Numbered from the stretch's first letter, positions 27,044 through 36,758 are shown. The stretch: 64,000 nt of DNA from Catenovulum adriaticum (GCF_026725475.1 NZ_CP109966.1:186001-250000); one strand, 5' to 3'. A program made the numbers and translations. The notes: generated from the sequence alone by a model not told the origin.

Positions 27044-28522
27044 TTAAGGCTTAAATAATTTGGTACTTTCTACAGCTTGCAGCCATTTACAATACAATTG
27101 GTCTCTGGCTTCTTGCGAAATCTCAGGTACAAAGGTCTCAGCTGTTTGATAGAGTTTATTTATATCGTCCAATGACTTATAGATCCCAGCAGCTAAGCCA
27201 GCTAAAAACGCAGCACCTAGCGCAGATGTCTCTACAAGGGTGGGTCGCTTTACTTCTATTTGTAGAATGTCTGCTAAAAATTTCATCGTCCAGTTATCTC
27301 TGGACATGCCACCATCAACCCGTAACGACTCAATTGTGATGCCGTCTTCTATAATGCAGTGTTGTAAGTCTCTTGTTTGGTAGCCTACGGACTGTAAGGT
27401 TGCGCTGATAATTTCTGTCATGCCTGTGGCGCGAGTTAAACCAAATAAACCGCCTCGAGCATGGGCATCCCAATGCGGGGCGCCAAGACCAGTAAATGCA
27501 GGAACAAGATAAACACCGTGATCGTAAGGCACTTTAGAGGCTGTTTCACTAGATTGCTCAGGAGAATCAATCACATTTAAGCCATCACGTAACCAAGTAA
27601 CGGCTGCACCAGCGATAAATATGCTGCCCTCTAACGCATAAGTTGTTTTGTTATTTAATCGGTAGGCGACGGTAGTGAGTAATTTATTTTTAGATAAACA
27701 AGCGTGGTCACCTGTGTTTACCATTAAAAAACCACCCGTACCATAAGTACTTTTGGCCATTCCTTTTTTAAAACAGTTTTGACCAAATAGTGCGGCTTGC
27801 TGGTCGCCGGCTACACCATTTATCGGAATTGCAGTTCCCAATAATTCAGGCAATGTTAAACCAAATTTATCAGCACTATTAAGTACTTCTGGTAGTATAC
27901 TTTTTGGGATAGAAAATAAATCGAGCAATTCATCATCCCACTGCTGAGTATGGATATTAAATAGCAGTGTACGCGACGCGTTGCTTGCATCTGTTACATG
28001 TTTTTCACCACCTGTAAGCATCCAAATGAGGTAACAGTCTACGGTTCCAAAAAGTAATTCGCCTTTTTCAGCTAATTCTCGAGCCCCATCAACATTCTCT
28101 AAAATCCAGCGAATTTTTGTTGCGGAAAAATAAGGATCTATTAATAAGCCTGTTTTATCTCTGATAAAGGCCACATTCTCTTTTGTTCTGATAGAGTCAC
28201 AATAATCGCTGGTTCGCCTATCTTGCCATACAATGGCATTGTATAAAGTTTCACCCGTTGTTTTATTCCACACTAGCGTTGTTTCGCGTTGATTGCATAT
28301 GCCAATAGTGCTAATTTCAACTTTTGCGTTGGCGATAGCTTGCTGACAGACTGCTAGAGTGCTTGTCCAAATGTCTTTAGGATTATGTTCAACCCAGCCA
28401 TTTTCAGGGTAATATTGTTCGAATTCCTGTTGTTCTAATTGAATAATTTTACCCTTTTCATCAAAAATGATAGCTCTGGAACTCGTAGTTCCTTGATCAA
28501 TTGATAAAATATAATGACTCAT
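27044..28522 (-). CDS. glpK: Glycerol kinase
   Basis: Phosphorylates glycerol to sn-glycerol 3-phosphate in the cytoplasm. It is a full-length FGGY kinase of 492 residues (E. coli GlpK has 502) with the N-terminal phosphate loop SIDQGTTSSRAI, NGWVEHNP, NQRETTLVW, a GVAGDQQAALFGQ segment and the C-terminal VDGGMSRDNW. It is divergent from glpR, with TTCG repeats between them. No glycerol facilitator gene (glpF) is visible in the window, so glycerol may arise inside the cell, for example from the galactosidases at 39075 and 41448. A terminator lies after the stop. Confidence 0.97.
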   Translation of the reverse strand: MSHYILSIDQGTTSSRAIIFDEKGKIIQLEQQEFEQYYPENGWVEHNPKDIWTSTLAVCQQAIANAKVEISTIGICNQRETTLVWNKTTGETLYNAIVWQDRRTSDYCDSIRTKENVAFIRDKTGLLIDPYFSATKIRWILENVDGARELAEKGELLFGTVDCYLIWMLTGGEKHVTDASNASRTLLFNIHTQQWDDELLDLFSIPKSILPEVLNSADKFGLTLPELLGTAIPINGVAGDQQAALFGQNCFKKGMAKSTYGTGGFLMVNTGDHACLSKNKLLTTVAYRLNNKTTYALEGSIFIAGAAVTWLRDGLNVIDSPEQSSETASKVPYDHGVYLVPAFTGLGAPHWDAHARGGLFGLTRATGMTEIISATLQSVGYQTRDLQHCIIEDGITIESLRVDGGMSRDNWTMKFLADILQIEVKRPTLVETSALGAAFLAGLAAGIYKSLDDINKLYQTAETFVPEISQEARDQLYCKWLQAVESTKLFKP

Positions 28523-28583
28523 ACTAATGCCTTTTGTTAATATCTATTTAAAATAATATAACAGATAATTTGTTTTCTAAAAA

Positions 28584-28600
28584 GTTCGAAATTGTTCATT
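28584..28600. promoter_or_regulatory. GlpR-like operator between glpK and glpR
   Basis: GTTCGAAATTGTTCATT contains two GTTC units exactly 10 bases apart (28584 and 28594), a direct-repeat spacing typical of DeoR-family repressors and similar to half of the E. coli GlpR site. Related TTCG sites precede glpD and the GH36/GH42 pair. Confidence 0.55.
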
Positions 28601-28680
28601 ATGGTGTTTTTTTAAGGGTGTTTATTGTAAAACCTAGTTAAGTGTATAATGCTGAAAGGAAATTTAAAGGTATTGAATGT

Positions 28681-29457
28681 ATGACAGCAAAAAGAAAACT
28701 CACCCAACAAAGAAGGCAGGATGTCATTCTGCAAATGCTCGAGAAAAAAGAGTTTATCAGCATTGATGAGCTAGTCGAATATTTTGATGTTGCGCCACAA
28801 ACTATTCGTCGTGATTTAAACCAACTCGCTAAAAAAGATAAAATTACCCGTCATCATGGTGGTGCTGGCAAAGAAACCAACACGGTCAATGTGAACTATC
28901 AAGATCGAAAAATAATGAACTTGGAAGCGAAGCAAAGAATTGCAGAAGCGATCGCTGCGACAATTCCTGACGGTGCATCTATTTTTATTAATATTGGTAC
29001 CACAACAGAGTTAGTAGCCAAAGAATTATTGAATCATAAAGACTTGATGATAGTGACTAACAATATACATGTAGCCAGTATCATGAGCTTTAAAGAAGAC
29101 TTTACCGTTATAATCGCAAGTGGCGAAGTAAGAGCAAGAGACGGCGGCATTGTAGGTGAGACAACGATTGATTTTATTAATCAATTTCATACCGATTTTG
29201 CAGTTATTGGTATTAGTGGTATCAATGACGAAGGCTATCTACTCGATTTTGACTTTCGTGAAGTGAAAGTCGCTCAGGCAATTATCAAAAATACAGAAAG
29301 TGTCTTGCTGGCTGCTGATAGCTCTAAGTTTGGGCGTAATGCTGTCGTGAAGTTAGGTAGCATTAATCAGGTTAACCACCTATATACAGATATTGATCCG
29401 CCTGAAAAAGTAAAGCAAATCATAGTTAAATCTGACGTAAATTTACATATAGTATAA
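28681..29457 (+). CDS. glpR: DeoR-family repressor, GlpR orthologue
   Basis: Glycerol-3-phosphate-responsive repressor. It shows the DeoR helix-turn-helix with the recognition segment VAPQTIRRDLNQL, followed by ITRHHGGAG, a sugar-phosphate sensor domain with NIGTTTELVA, SGEVRARDGGIVGE and the late DSSKFGRNA, all close to E. coli GlpR. ATG 28681 is chosen because AAAGG lies 10 bases before it and the family's N-terminus begins there; the frame opens at 28642. It is divergent from glpK and probably controls glpK, glpD-tpiA and possibly the GH36/GH42 genes through TTCG repeats. The insertion sequence begins 78 bases after its stop without disrupting it. Confidence 0.93.
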   Translation: MTAKRKLTQQRRQDVILQMLEKKEFISIDELVEYFDVAPQTIRRDLNQLAKKDKITRHHGGAGKETNTVNVNYQDRKIMNLEAKQRIAEAIAATIPDGASIFINIGTTTELVAKELLNHKDLMIVTNNIHVASIMSFKEDFTVIIASGEVRARDGGIVGETTIDFINQFHTDFAVIGISGINDEGYLLDFDFREVKVAQAIIKNTESVLLAADSSKFGRNAVVKLGSINQVNHLYTDIDPPEKVKQIIVKSDVNLHIV

Positions 29458-29529
29458 TTGCCTTTTTAAACAGGCACTGCTAAACGGCTTTGCCTGCATC
29501 CCTTCTTAACTTTTTTATCCTCTTAATTG

Positions 29530-29550
29530 ATATATCCGTCATTCCGCACC
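29530..29550 (+). repeat. Left terminal repeat and target duplication of the IS
   Basis: ATATAT (29530-29535) followed by CCGTCATTCCGCACC matches, in inverted form, the right end at 31275-31295. Over 20 bases (TATATCCGTCATTCCGCACC), 17 positions agree. Confidence 0.8.
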
Positions 29551-31289
29551 TAGTTTTTAATTAATCTTGGTGTTTTTTTATTCAGTTGATCGTATTATTT
29601 AAAAAAAGACTTGACCTAGATCCCAGATCTTGATCTATTACTCTCTTTTGAGAGTGGTGATCACAATGCCTAACCCTTTTACTAAAACACTTGAACATCA
29701 CGGCTTGGTGGCTGGTTTTTGTCATGAAATCCAATTGGTCGACTTAATTGACCGTAAACTCGGTCAATCAAACGATCGTACTTTAAGCTTTGGCCAACTG
29801 GTTTTGGCTATGGTGATAAATGGCTTGGGGTTTACTGGCCGAACGCTACACATGTACAGTGAGTACTTTAAAGATAAGCCACTTGAGCGCTTAATTGGTG
29901 AAGGCGTCAAGGCTGAGCAAATCAATGATGATGCGTTAGGTCGATGTTTAGACAAGCTGTATGAATTTGGTGTATCCAGTTTATACCAAGATCTCGGCGA
30001 AACGGTTGTTAGTCACCTTGGTCTGGGCGGAGAATCACTACATTTAGACTCCACTAGCTTCCATTATGATGGTCAATCAAACGATGTGGATGATGATGTT
30101 AATACTATCCACATTGCCAAAGGGTATTCTCGCGACCACCGCCCCGACTTAAACCAAGTGGTTTTAAACCTCATCTGTGAAAATCAATCCGGCATTCCGG
30201 TTTATATGAAACCCGCCAGTGGCAACTGCAATGATATGGATGGGTTTAAAAAGATAGTTAAAGCCCATGTGAATAGCTTAAAGGCAGCACAACGCTGTCG
30301 CTACTTGGTGGGGGATGCTGCTTTATATGTTCAAGAATCCCTTTCTCATTTACAGCAAATCAATCAACTATTTATCACGCGTGTCCCTCAAACACTCAAA
30401 GAAGCTAAAACGCTCATCAAATTAGCTCCGACTTTAAGTTTTACGCCTTTATCTTCAGGCTACGAAGGCGTGTTTCATGAATGTGAATATGGTGGCGTAA
30501 AGCAAAAGTGGTTGCTAGTACGCAGTGAGCAAGCTGCTAAACGCGAAACACATACGTTAAGTAAGCGCATGCACAAACAAGCAGAGCAAGCACGTAAAAG
30601 CTTTAAACAACTCAGTCAAAAAATATTTGCTTGCGAAGGTGATGCACAAAAGTCATTGGAGGAATGGAAAAAGAAACAAATACTCTGTGATGTTGAAGGG
30701 CAAGTTGAGCAAGTCCCCGCATTTGCCGGAAAAGGGCGACCTAAAAAAAATGAAAACCCGATACGGATTGATTACCAAATTACAGGGCGTTTATTTACCC
30801 CGCTGGCTCGACGCCAAGCGGCACTGGAACAATTGGGGTTGTTTATCATTGCCACCAATGACATGAGTGAAGCGTTAACCATGGATAAAATGCTCAGCAC
30901 GTATAAATCACAGCAATCAGTAGAAAAAGGCTTCCGCTTTCTGAAGAGCCCAGACTTTTTAACCAACGCCATTTTCTTGAAAAAGCCAGAACGAATAGAA
31001 GCGTTATTAATGGTGATGACGGTCTGTTTAATGGTATATGCAGCCTTGGAGCATCAGATCCGCAAACAACTTGTAGAGCAAGAGCAGTACTTCCCGGATA
31101 TGAAATACAAACCCCATCAGAAACCCACCGCTCGCTGGGTGTTCCAATGCTTTCAAGGGGTCACCATCATGTATATCAACCAAGACACTGAGATCGTTGC
31201 TAATCTTGAGGATCGCAATCACACGATCATTGATTGCTTAGGTTATCATTACCAGAAAATTTATTCCTAAAAGTGGTGCGGAAGATCGG
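29536..31289 (+). mobile_element. IS1634-family insertion sequence, apparently complete
   Basis: About 1.75 kb bounded by inverted repeats CCGTCATTCCGCACC and GGTGCGGAAGATCGG and flanked on both sides by ATATAT, a probable 6-bp target duplication. Because ATATAT is itself palindromic, the exact edges are uncertain by a few bases. It carries one intact transposase gene in the glpR to glpD interval and interrupts no gene. The well-preserved ends and intact frame suggest a recent insertion. Confidence 0.83.
29666..31270 (+). CDS. IS1634-family transposase
   Basis: DDE transposase of about 534 residues that would catalyse cut-and-paste or copy movement of the surrounding element. Typical family features are an N-terminal DUF4277-like region (LVDLIDRKLGQ), a first aspartate in LHLDSTSFHYDG, a second in LVGDAALYV and a glutamate in SVEKGFRFLKSPDF. 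ATG 29666 (MPNPFTK) is the family-like start; the frame opens at 29630. There is no frameshift or internal stop, so it is probably active. The stop codon lies 5 bases before the right terminal repeat. Confidence 0.93.
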   Translation: MPNPFTKTLEHHGLVAGFCHEIQLVDLIDRKLGQSNDRTLSFGQLVLAMVINGLGFTGRTLHMYSEYFKDKPLERLIGEGVKAEQINDDALGRCLDKLYEFGVSSLYQDLGETVVSHLGLGGESLHLDSTSFHYDGQSNDVDDDVNTIHIAKGYSRDHRPDLNQVVLNLICENQSGIPVYMKPASGNCNDMDGFKKIVKAHVNSLKAAQRCRYLVGDAALYVQESLSHLQQINQLFITRVPQTLKEAKTLIKLAPTLSFTPLSSGYEGVFHECEYGGVKQKWLLVRSEQAAKRETHTLSKRMHKQAEQARKSFKQLSQKIFACEGDAQKSLEEWKKKQILCDVEGQVEQVPAFAGKGRPKKNENPIRIDYQITGRLFTPLARRQAALEQLGLFIIATNDMSEALTMDKMLSTYKSQQSVEKGFRFLKSPDFLTNAIFLKKPERIEALLMVMTVCLMVYAALEHQIRKQLVEQEQYFPDMKYKPHQKPTARWVFQCFQGVTIMYINQDTEIVANLEDRNHTIIDCLGYHYQKIYS

Positions 31290-31295
31290 ATATAT
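31275..31295 (-). repeat. Right terminal repeat and target duplication of the IS
   Basis: GGTGCGGAAGATCGG (31275-31289) is the inverted counterpart of the left end, followed by ATATAT (31290-31295). Confidence 0.8.
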
Positions 31296-31433
31296 ACGTT
31301 TATTTCAATTTTTCTTTTTTCATTTCTACTCTTTTTGACAAAATGTTGATTTCTATACTTTCTTTTTGATTCGATTAATCGTTTTTTTAATGCGGCATTC
31401 GTGTTTTTATGTCTTATAAGATCTAAAAAGAAC

Positions 31434-31472
31434 ACAAACGAACATTTTAAGTTGATCTTTTTGTTCGTTTGT
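31434..31472 (+). promoter_or_regulatory. Inverted-repeat operator upstream of glpD
   Basis: ACAAACGAACA (31434-31444) and TGTTCGTTTGT (31462-31472) form a perfect 11-base inverted repeat, 50 bases before glpD. Both arms contain the GTTCG/CGAAC core of GlpR sites. It could equally form an RNA hairpin. Confidence 0.6.
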
Positions 31473-31521
31473 CTCATACTAATGTTTATTAAATGTTAAT
31501 TATTAATTTTGGTCGAGTAGC

Positions 31522-33039
31522 ATGCAATTAAATGAAATTAATTGGGATCTTGTTGTAGTAGGGGGTGGAGTTAATGGCGTGGGTATCGCTAACGATGCTG
31601 CCGGCAGAGGGCTTAAGGTTTTGTTATGTGAGAAAGGCGACTTAGCCTCTGCTACTTCATCAGCCAGTAGTAAACTTATCCATGGCGGTTTACGTTATTT
31701 AGAGCACTACGAATTTAGGTTAGTAAAAGAAGCATTGGCAGAACGCGAAGTTTTGCTTGAAAACGCGCCTCATATTATGTGGCCTCTTAGGTTTTATTTA
31801 CCACATAGGCCGCACCTTCGGCCAGCTTGGATGATTAGAGCGGGATTGTTCCTTTATGATCATTTAAGCAAACGAAAACGCTTACCAGGTTCAAAATTCG
31901 TTCGGTTTTCTGATGACAGTGTTTTAGTGCCTCAAATTAAAAAAGGCTTTGAGTATTCAGATGGTTGGGTAGATGACGCTCGTTTAGTTGTATTAAATGC
32001 AATCGCTGCAGCCGAAAAAGGGGCGAAAATATTAACTCAAACCAAATGCATTAGCGCAGAAACTGGTGGCGATAGTTGGTTTGTTACGTTGCAAGATACG
32101 AATACCAAAGCGCTAACTAATGTTCAAGCTAAGTGTGTGATCAATGCGACGGGCCCTTGGGTTGAAGACTTATTTTTGGATGCTTTAAAAGAAACTGCAC
32201 CGCGTAAAATCAGGTTAGTTAAAGGTAGTCACATCATTGTTCCGAAACTTCATGATCAGAAACATGCTTATATCTTGCAGAATGAAGATAAGCGAATTGT
32301 TTTTGTTTTACCTTACGAAGAGGACTTTTCGTTAATTGGCACGACAGATGTTGATTATAAAGGGGATCCCGGATTTGTGCGCATTGATCAGGACGAGATC
32401 AATTATTTACTCGATGTTACCAATCAACACTTTAATACTAAAGTCAGTACTAGCGACATAGTGCATAGCTATTCTGGGGTTCGTCCGTTAATGGATGATG
32501 AGAGTGATAATGCACAAGCTGTTACTCGTGATTACACTTTAAACCTACAGGAAAAAGAATTTGGTATCCCTATTTTGTCTGTATTTGGCGGCAAAATTAC
32601 AACTTATCGAAAACTTGCTCAGGCGGCTGTCGACAAGTTAAAACCTTATTTTCCACAAATGAAAGCTTGTCAGACCAAATTAGAAGCGCTACCAGGTGGC
32701 GACTTTGAAGACCATGAATCTTTGCAGAAAAGTCTTGCTGCAACCTACCCATGGCTTCCGGAAAAAATACTAAGACGTTTTGTTCGATCGTACGGAACCT
32801 TCTCTAAATTGATTTTGGAAAGCTCAAGCGGCCTTGAAGATCTAGGAATTTGTTTTAATCAGAACCTTTACCAAAAAGAAGTTGATTATCTTATTGAACA
32901 CGAGTGGGCTCGGTCAATTGAAGATATTCTCTGGCGGCGCACTAAATTAGGCTTGCGCTTATCGGCAGAGGAAAAAGAACAACTTCAACGTTATGTAAAC
33001 GAAAAACTTTTAACAGAGTACATCAAGTATGAAAAATAA
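31522..33039 (+). CDS. glpD: Aerobic glycerol-3-phosphate dehydrogenase
   Basis: Membrane-associated FAD enzyme that oxidises glycerol 3-phosphate to dihydroxyacetone phosphate and passes electrons to quinone. It has 505 residues, as in E. coli GlpD (501). The FAD fold GGGVNGVGIANDAAGRG lies at the N-terminus, then SSKLIHGGLRYLEH, FSLIGTTDVDYKGDP and FGGKITTYRKLA. It overlaps tpiA by 11 bases, so the two are translationally coupled. The upstream inverted repeat at 31434 and the nearby glpR suggest GlpR control. The ribosome site is weak (GGTCGAG). Confidence 0.97.
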   Translation: MQLNEINWDLVVVGGGVNGVGIANDAAGRGLKVLLCEKGDLASATSSASSKLIHGGLRYLEHYEFRLVKEALAEREVLLENAPHIMWPLRFYLPHRPHLRPAWMIRAGLFLYDHLSKRKRLPGSKFVRFSDDSVLVPQIKKGFEYSDGWVDDARLVVLNAIAAAEKGAKILTQTKCISAETGGDSWFVTLQDTNTKALTNVQAKCVINATGPWVEDLFLDALKETAPRKIRLVKGSHIIVPKLHDQKHAYILQNEDKRIVFVLPYEEDFSLIGTTDVDYKGDPGFVRIDQDEINYLLDVTNQHFNTKVSTSDIVHSYSGVRPLMDDESDNAQAVTRDYTLNLQEKEFGIPILSVFGGKITTYRKLAQAAVDKLKPYFPQMKACQTKLEALPGGDFEDHESLQKSLAATYPWLPEKILRRFVRSYGTFSKLILESSSGLEDLGICFNQNLYQKEVDYLIEHEWARSIEDILWRRTKLGLRLSAEEKEQLQRYVNEKLLTEYIKYEK

Positions 33040-33805
33040 ACTAATTGCTGCTAACTGGAAAATGAACCTGGATTCAGAGCAAAGTGAACAGCTATTTGAA
33101 CAATGCGCTGAGTTGGCTAAGTGCATTTCGCCGACACTCGTGATTTGCCCTCCGGCAACATACTTACAAACTGGCAATAAGCGCTTAGCAAACTCAGGTG
33201 CTTTTTTAGGCGCGCAGAATGTAAATCAAAATCGCGCTGGCGCTTTTACCGGTGAATTATCTGCCAACATGCTAAAAGATTGCGGTTGTAAATATGTGAT
33301 TGTCGGACACTCAGAGCGACGTGCTCAGTTTGGTGAAAATGATGAGTTAGTAGCTGAGAAAGTGAAAATTTTATTAGACAATCATTTAATTCCTATTTTA
33401 TGTATTGGTGAGTCTGAAACCCAAAGACACCTTGGCTTAACTGATAGTTTTGTGACTTACCAAATAGACTCGGCTTTGGCGCTTGTCGATGAAAGCCAGA
33501 TTCACAAATTAGTGATCGCCTACGAACCTATCTGGGCAATTGGTACAAATAAAACTGCAAGTATTACGCATATCGAACAAACAATGTCTACTATTGTTAA
33601 ACATTTGATAAATAAATATCAACAAAATGTGGTTGATAAGTCAATTCATGTCCTTTATGGCGGTAGTGTGTCAGATAAGAATTGTGAAGCTATTTTATCT
33701 CTTGATGTTGTTGATGGCTGTTTGGTTGGTGGTGCATCACTTGATTTTAACAAATTTGAAAAAATCTGTCGGGCCAATGTTCAACCTTTGGCGACTGCTC
33801 AGTAA
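33029..33805 (+). CDS. tpiA: Triosephosphate isomerase
   Basis: Interconverts dihydroxyacetone phosphate and glyceraldehyde 3-phosphate. All catalytic elements are present: AANWKMN (lysine), VGHSERR (histidine) and AYEPIWAIGT (glutamate, the family signature), plus YGGSVSDKN for phosphate binding. It has 258 residues, a normal length. The start codon lies inside the last codons of glpD. Placing a TIM gene directly after glpD makes a dedicated glycerol-to-glycolysis route and hints that this is a second, pathway-specific copy. The TonB-dependent receptor gene follows after 70 bases, with a small hairpin (GAGTAC/GTACTC) between. Confidence 0.97.
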   Translation: MKNKLIAANWKMNLDSEQSEQLFEQCAELAKCISPTLVICPPATYLQTGNKRLANSGAFLGAQNVNQNRAGAFTGELSANMLKDCGCKYVIVGHSERRAQFGENDELVAEKVKILLDNHLIPILCIGESETQRHLGLTDSFVTYQIDSALALVDESQIHKLVIAYEPIWAIGTNKTASITHIEQTMSTIVKHLINKYQQNVVDKSIHVLYGGSVSDKNCEAILSLDVVDGCLVGGASLDFNKFEKICRANVQPLATAQ

Positions 33806-33875
33806 CAGGAGTACTCAATGTACTCTTATTGTCAACACACTCAAGACTAACAATAGAAAAATGTAGAGGAATAAT

Positions 33876-36689
33876 ATGAACAATTCAGTATTTTCTTTAA
33901 GCAAAAGAACCGCAATTTCATTAGCTGTTTCAACCGCTATTATGTCAAATGTAGCGATCTCAGCGGAGAATGAAGGTGCAACCACTCAAGTTGACGAAAC
34001 TATCGTTGTAAGAGGACTTCGTTCCAGTTTAAAGCAATCTATGTTCGATAAAAAACATTCTGTTTTGGTATCTGATGGGATTGCAGCTGAAGATTTAGGT
34101 AAGTTTCCTGATTTAAATGTTGCGGAATCACTGCAGCGGATTACGGGGGTTTCAATTGATAGATCTGGTGGGGAAGGTCAGTCAGTTACCGTACGAGGTT
34201 TTGGGCCTGAATTCAATACTGTTTTAGTCAACGGACGCCAAATGGCAACTGAAAATGCAGGCCGTGAATTCAGTTTTGATGTGTTGGCAGCAGAGCAAAT
34301 TACTGGTGCAGATGTATACAAAAGTAGCTCCGCCAAATTACAAGAAGGTAGTATCGGCGCAACGATTAATGTCTCGACAGCTCGCCCTTTTGATAACCAA
34401 GGATTTCATGCCGTTGCTTCTGTTAAAGCACAATACGAAACTCTTAATGAAGAAACGTCACCTTCATTTTCTGGTTTGGTTAGTAATACCTTTGCAGATG
34501 GTAAATTTGGGGCCTTGGTAGCAGTTTCTCATCAAGAGCGTGAAGTTCAATTAAATCAAATTGTTACAGCAGGTTATAGAACAGGCATTACGCTAACTAA
34601 TGCTGATGGCGATGTAATTGCCGAAAACGCCACTATCCCACGTAACTTGGATATGACAGTGGATGAGCAAAAACGCACCCGTACTAATGTCAGTACCTCA
34701 TTGCAATATGCACCAAATGCTGACTTAACATTAACTTTTGATGGTTTATATTCTAAATTTGAAGTGGATTCAAGAGTGCGTGATTTAGCGGCTTGGTTTG
34801 AACCAAATCGTGTAAATAATGCAACCATAGATCCGATTAGCAGAACGGCGATTAAATTTGATCAAGTGGGTGGTAGCGCCAATACAGATTTTGTTGACCA
34901 TACACGTAATAGTCGGGATGTGACTTCCAGTTTATTTGGCGTTAATGCAGATTGGCAGCTTAATGATGATCTTAAAGCCAATTTTGATATCTCTAAATCG
35001 TCAGCTAAAGATGATAGTGCTGGGAAAAGCCGTTTTAACGTGATCGGTATCGAAAACTCATTCAGCTTTGATTTAACCAGCGGTACACCTGTTGCAACTC
35101 ACCAAGGTTTCGGCTCTGGTACACTGCCTTCCGCCGATTTAGCTCGAGCTCATTATAACGAAGTAGGTGGTTTAGGTGGCGAAGCTCAAAATCGCGGTGC
35201 AACAGTCGAAGATGATATTTTTGAAGCCAAAGCAGATTTTGAATATATTCCAACAAGCGATACGTTAACTAGCTTAAAATTTGGTGCATATTACCAAGAT
35301 AGAGAAAAGCAACGTTATAGAGCTTTTGGTAATGCCGGTTGTGCTTTTTGTGGTTACCACGCATCGTTACCCGCAGGTTTATTAGAAACCTATACTGCAT
35401 CAAATTATTTTGGCGGTGCCGCAAGCACTTGGTATACCTATGATGCGGATGCTTATTTTGAATATATGGGAACAGATGCTGCTGTTGCTTCGCACGATGC
35501 CTCTGCTTTAGCCCAACATATAGCGGACGGCAATGATCCTTCCACTTATACATCTGCGGCTACAAATTATGGCGATGGTTTTGTTGCCGTCATCCAAGAT
35601 GATAGATATAAAGTTAAAGAAGAAATATTAAGTGCTTATATTGATGCGACATTCCAAGGCGATTTTGGTGATTTACCGTATAGCCTAAACTGGGGGTTGC
35701 GCTATAGCCAGACAAATACTGAATCAACTGGTGTTCAGGCAGAATTAACGGATATTGTGCAAACAGCTGATCCGACACTGTTTAGTAATGTAACCGGGGA
35801 AGGTGTTGAAGTCGCTTCATCGTCCGATTATGGGGTGTTGTTGCCGTCTGTTAATTTAAAATTAGATCTAACCGAGGATTTAATTTTAAGAGGGGCTATT
35901 TATGATTCTCTAACTCGCCCAACGTTAAGCGATTTATCTCCGACCACAGTATATGGCGAACCAAGACGCCAAAATTTAACAGCAAGTGGCGGTAACGCTC
36001 AATTGCAACCATTCCGTTCTGAAAATTATGATATTTCATTAGAGTGGTATTATGGCGATACGAGTTCATTTACCGTTGCTGCATTTAATAAAGATGTAAC
36101 TGACTGGATTGTAACTTTACCGGGTAACGAAGAGTTTATTTTAAGTGACAGAAGCGCACCTGACTTTGCTTGTAATACCTGTGGAGCAGGTGATACCTCG
36201 GAAGAGTTGAATGGCGCTAGTGAAATACTCACTGTTTCACGCCCACAAAATTCAGTTGATGGTAATGTAAATGGCGTTGAAATCGCGTGGTTACATACTT
36301 TCGATTCGGGCTTTGGTGTACAAGCAAATGCCACTATTGTTAATAGCTCTGAAGAGTTGAACACTTTACTTGAAGGTTTAGGTGACTCTCAAAATGTAAT
36401 TTTATTTTATGAAAACAATGGATTCCAAACTCGATTAGCGTTTAATAATCGCGAAACTTTCTTACGCACAGCTGTGAACCCAACCGGTGGGGAACCTATT
36501 TACGGAAAAACCTATGGTCAGTGGGACCTGAGTGCAAGTTACGATATCAACGATACCGTTAATGTGTTTTTCGAAGGGATTAATATAACTGAAGAAGAAA
36601 TTATCCAACATGGCCGCTATGCAAATCAGATTATCTCAGTTGAAGATAATGGCGCACGATTTGCAGTAGGCGTACGCGGTACTTTTTAA
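33876..36689 (+). CDS. TonB-dependent outer-membrane receptor, glycerol/galactoside locus
   Basis: Outer-membrane active transporter of 937 residues with signal peptide (hydrophobic ISLAVSTAIMSNVAIS), a TonB-box-like DETIVVRGLRSS, a plug with LGKFPDLNVAESLQRI and VTVRGFGPEFN, and a large barrel ending in VGVRGTF. This is the Caulobacter/Xanthomonas type of carbohydrate receptor. It follows tpiA by 70 bases with its own ribosome site GAGGAA, so it may belong to the glpD-tpiA unit. A strong terminator separates it from the halogenase-like gene. The ligand is inferred to be a galactosylglycerol because glycerol and galactosidase genes flank it on both sides. It is a different subtype from the sucrose-locus receptor at 11884. 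Confidence 0.93.
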   Translation: MNNSVFSLSKRTAISLAVSTAIMSNVAISAENEGATTQVDETIVVRGLRSSLKQSMFDKKHSVLVSDGIAAEDLGKFPDLNVAESLQRITGVSIDRSGGEGQSVTVRGFGPEFNTVLVNGRQMATENAGREFSFDVLAAEQITGADVYKSSSAKLQEGSIGATINVSTARPFDNQGFHAVASVKAQYETLNEETSPSFSGLVSNTFADGKFGALVAVSHQEREVQLNQIVTAGYRTGITLTNADGDVIAENATIPRNLDMTVDEQKRTRTNVSTSLQYAPNADLTLTFDGLYSKFEVDSRVRDLAAWFEPNRVNNATIDPISRTAIKFDQVGGSANTDFVDHTRNSRDVTSSLFGVNADWQLNDDLKANFDISKSSAKDDSAGKSRFNVIGIENSFSFDLTSGTPVATHQGFGSGTLPSADLARAHYNEVGGLGGEAQNRGATVEDDIFEAKADFEYIPTSDTLTSLKFGAYYQDREKQRYRAFGNAGCAFCGYHASLPAGLLETYTASNYFGGAASTWYTYDADAYFEYMGTDAAVASHDASALAQHIADGNDPSTYTSAATNYGDGFVAVIQDDRYKVKEEILSAYIDATFQGDFGDLPYSLNWGLRYSQTNTESTGVQAELTDIVQTADPTLFSNVTGEGVEVASSSDYGVLLPSVNLKLDLTEDLILRGAIYDSLTRPTLSDLSPTTVYGEPRRQNLTASGGNAQLQPFRSENYDISLEWYYGDTSSFTVAAFNKDVTDWIVTLPGNEEFILSDRSAPDFACNTCGAGDTSEELNGASEILTVSRPQNSVDGNVNGVEIAWLHTFDSGFGVQANATIVNSSEELNTLLEGLGDSQNVILFYENNGFQTRLAFNNRETFLRTAVNPTGGEPIYGKTYGQWDLSASYDINDTVNVFFEGINITEEEIIQHGRYANQIISVEDNGARFAVGVRGTF

Positions 36690-36713
36690 ACTTAAAGGCT
36701 ATACTCATTAGCT

Positions 36714-36747
36714 AGACAAACCCGTTTATCGGGTTTGTCTTATTTTT
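36714..36747 (+). terminator. Strong terminator between receptor and halogenase-like genes
   Basis: AGACAAACCCG pairs with CGGGTTTGTCT (11 bp, 5-base loop), followed by TATTTTT. It ends just before the CAGGGG ribosome site of the next gene, as in the sucrose locus where a terminator follows the receptor at 14390. Confidence 0.88.
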
Positions 36748-36758
36748 CAGGGGTACAT

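Noticed and set aside
31238..31477. 79-codon minus-strand frame between the IS and glpD
   Set aside because: It overlaps the IS end and the glpD operator, is lysine/arginine-rich low-complexity translation of AT-rich DNA, and has no family features.
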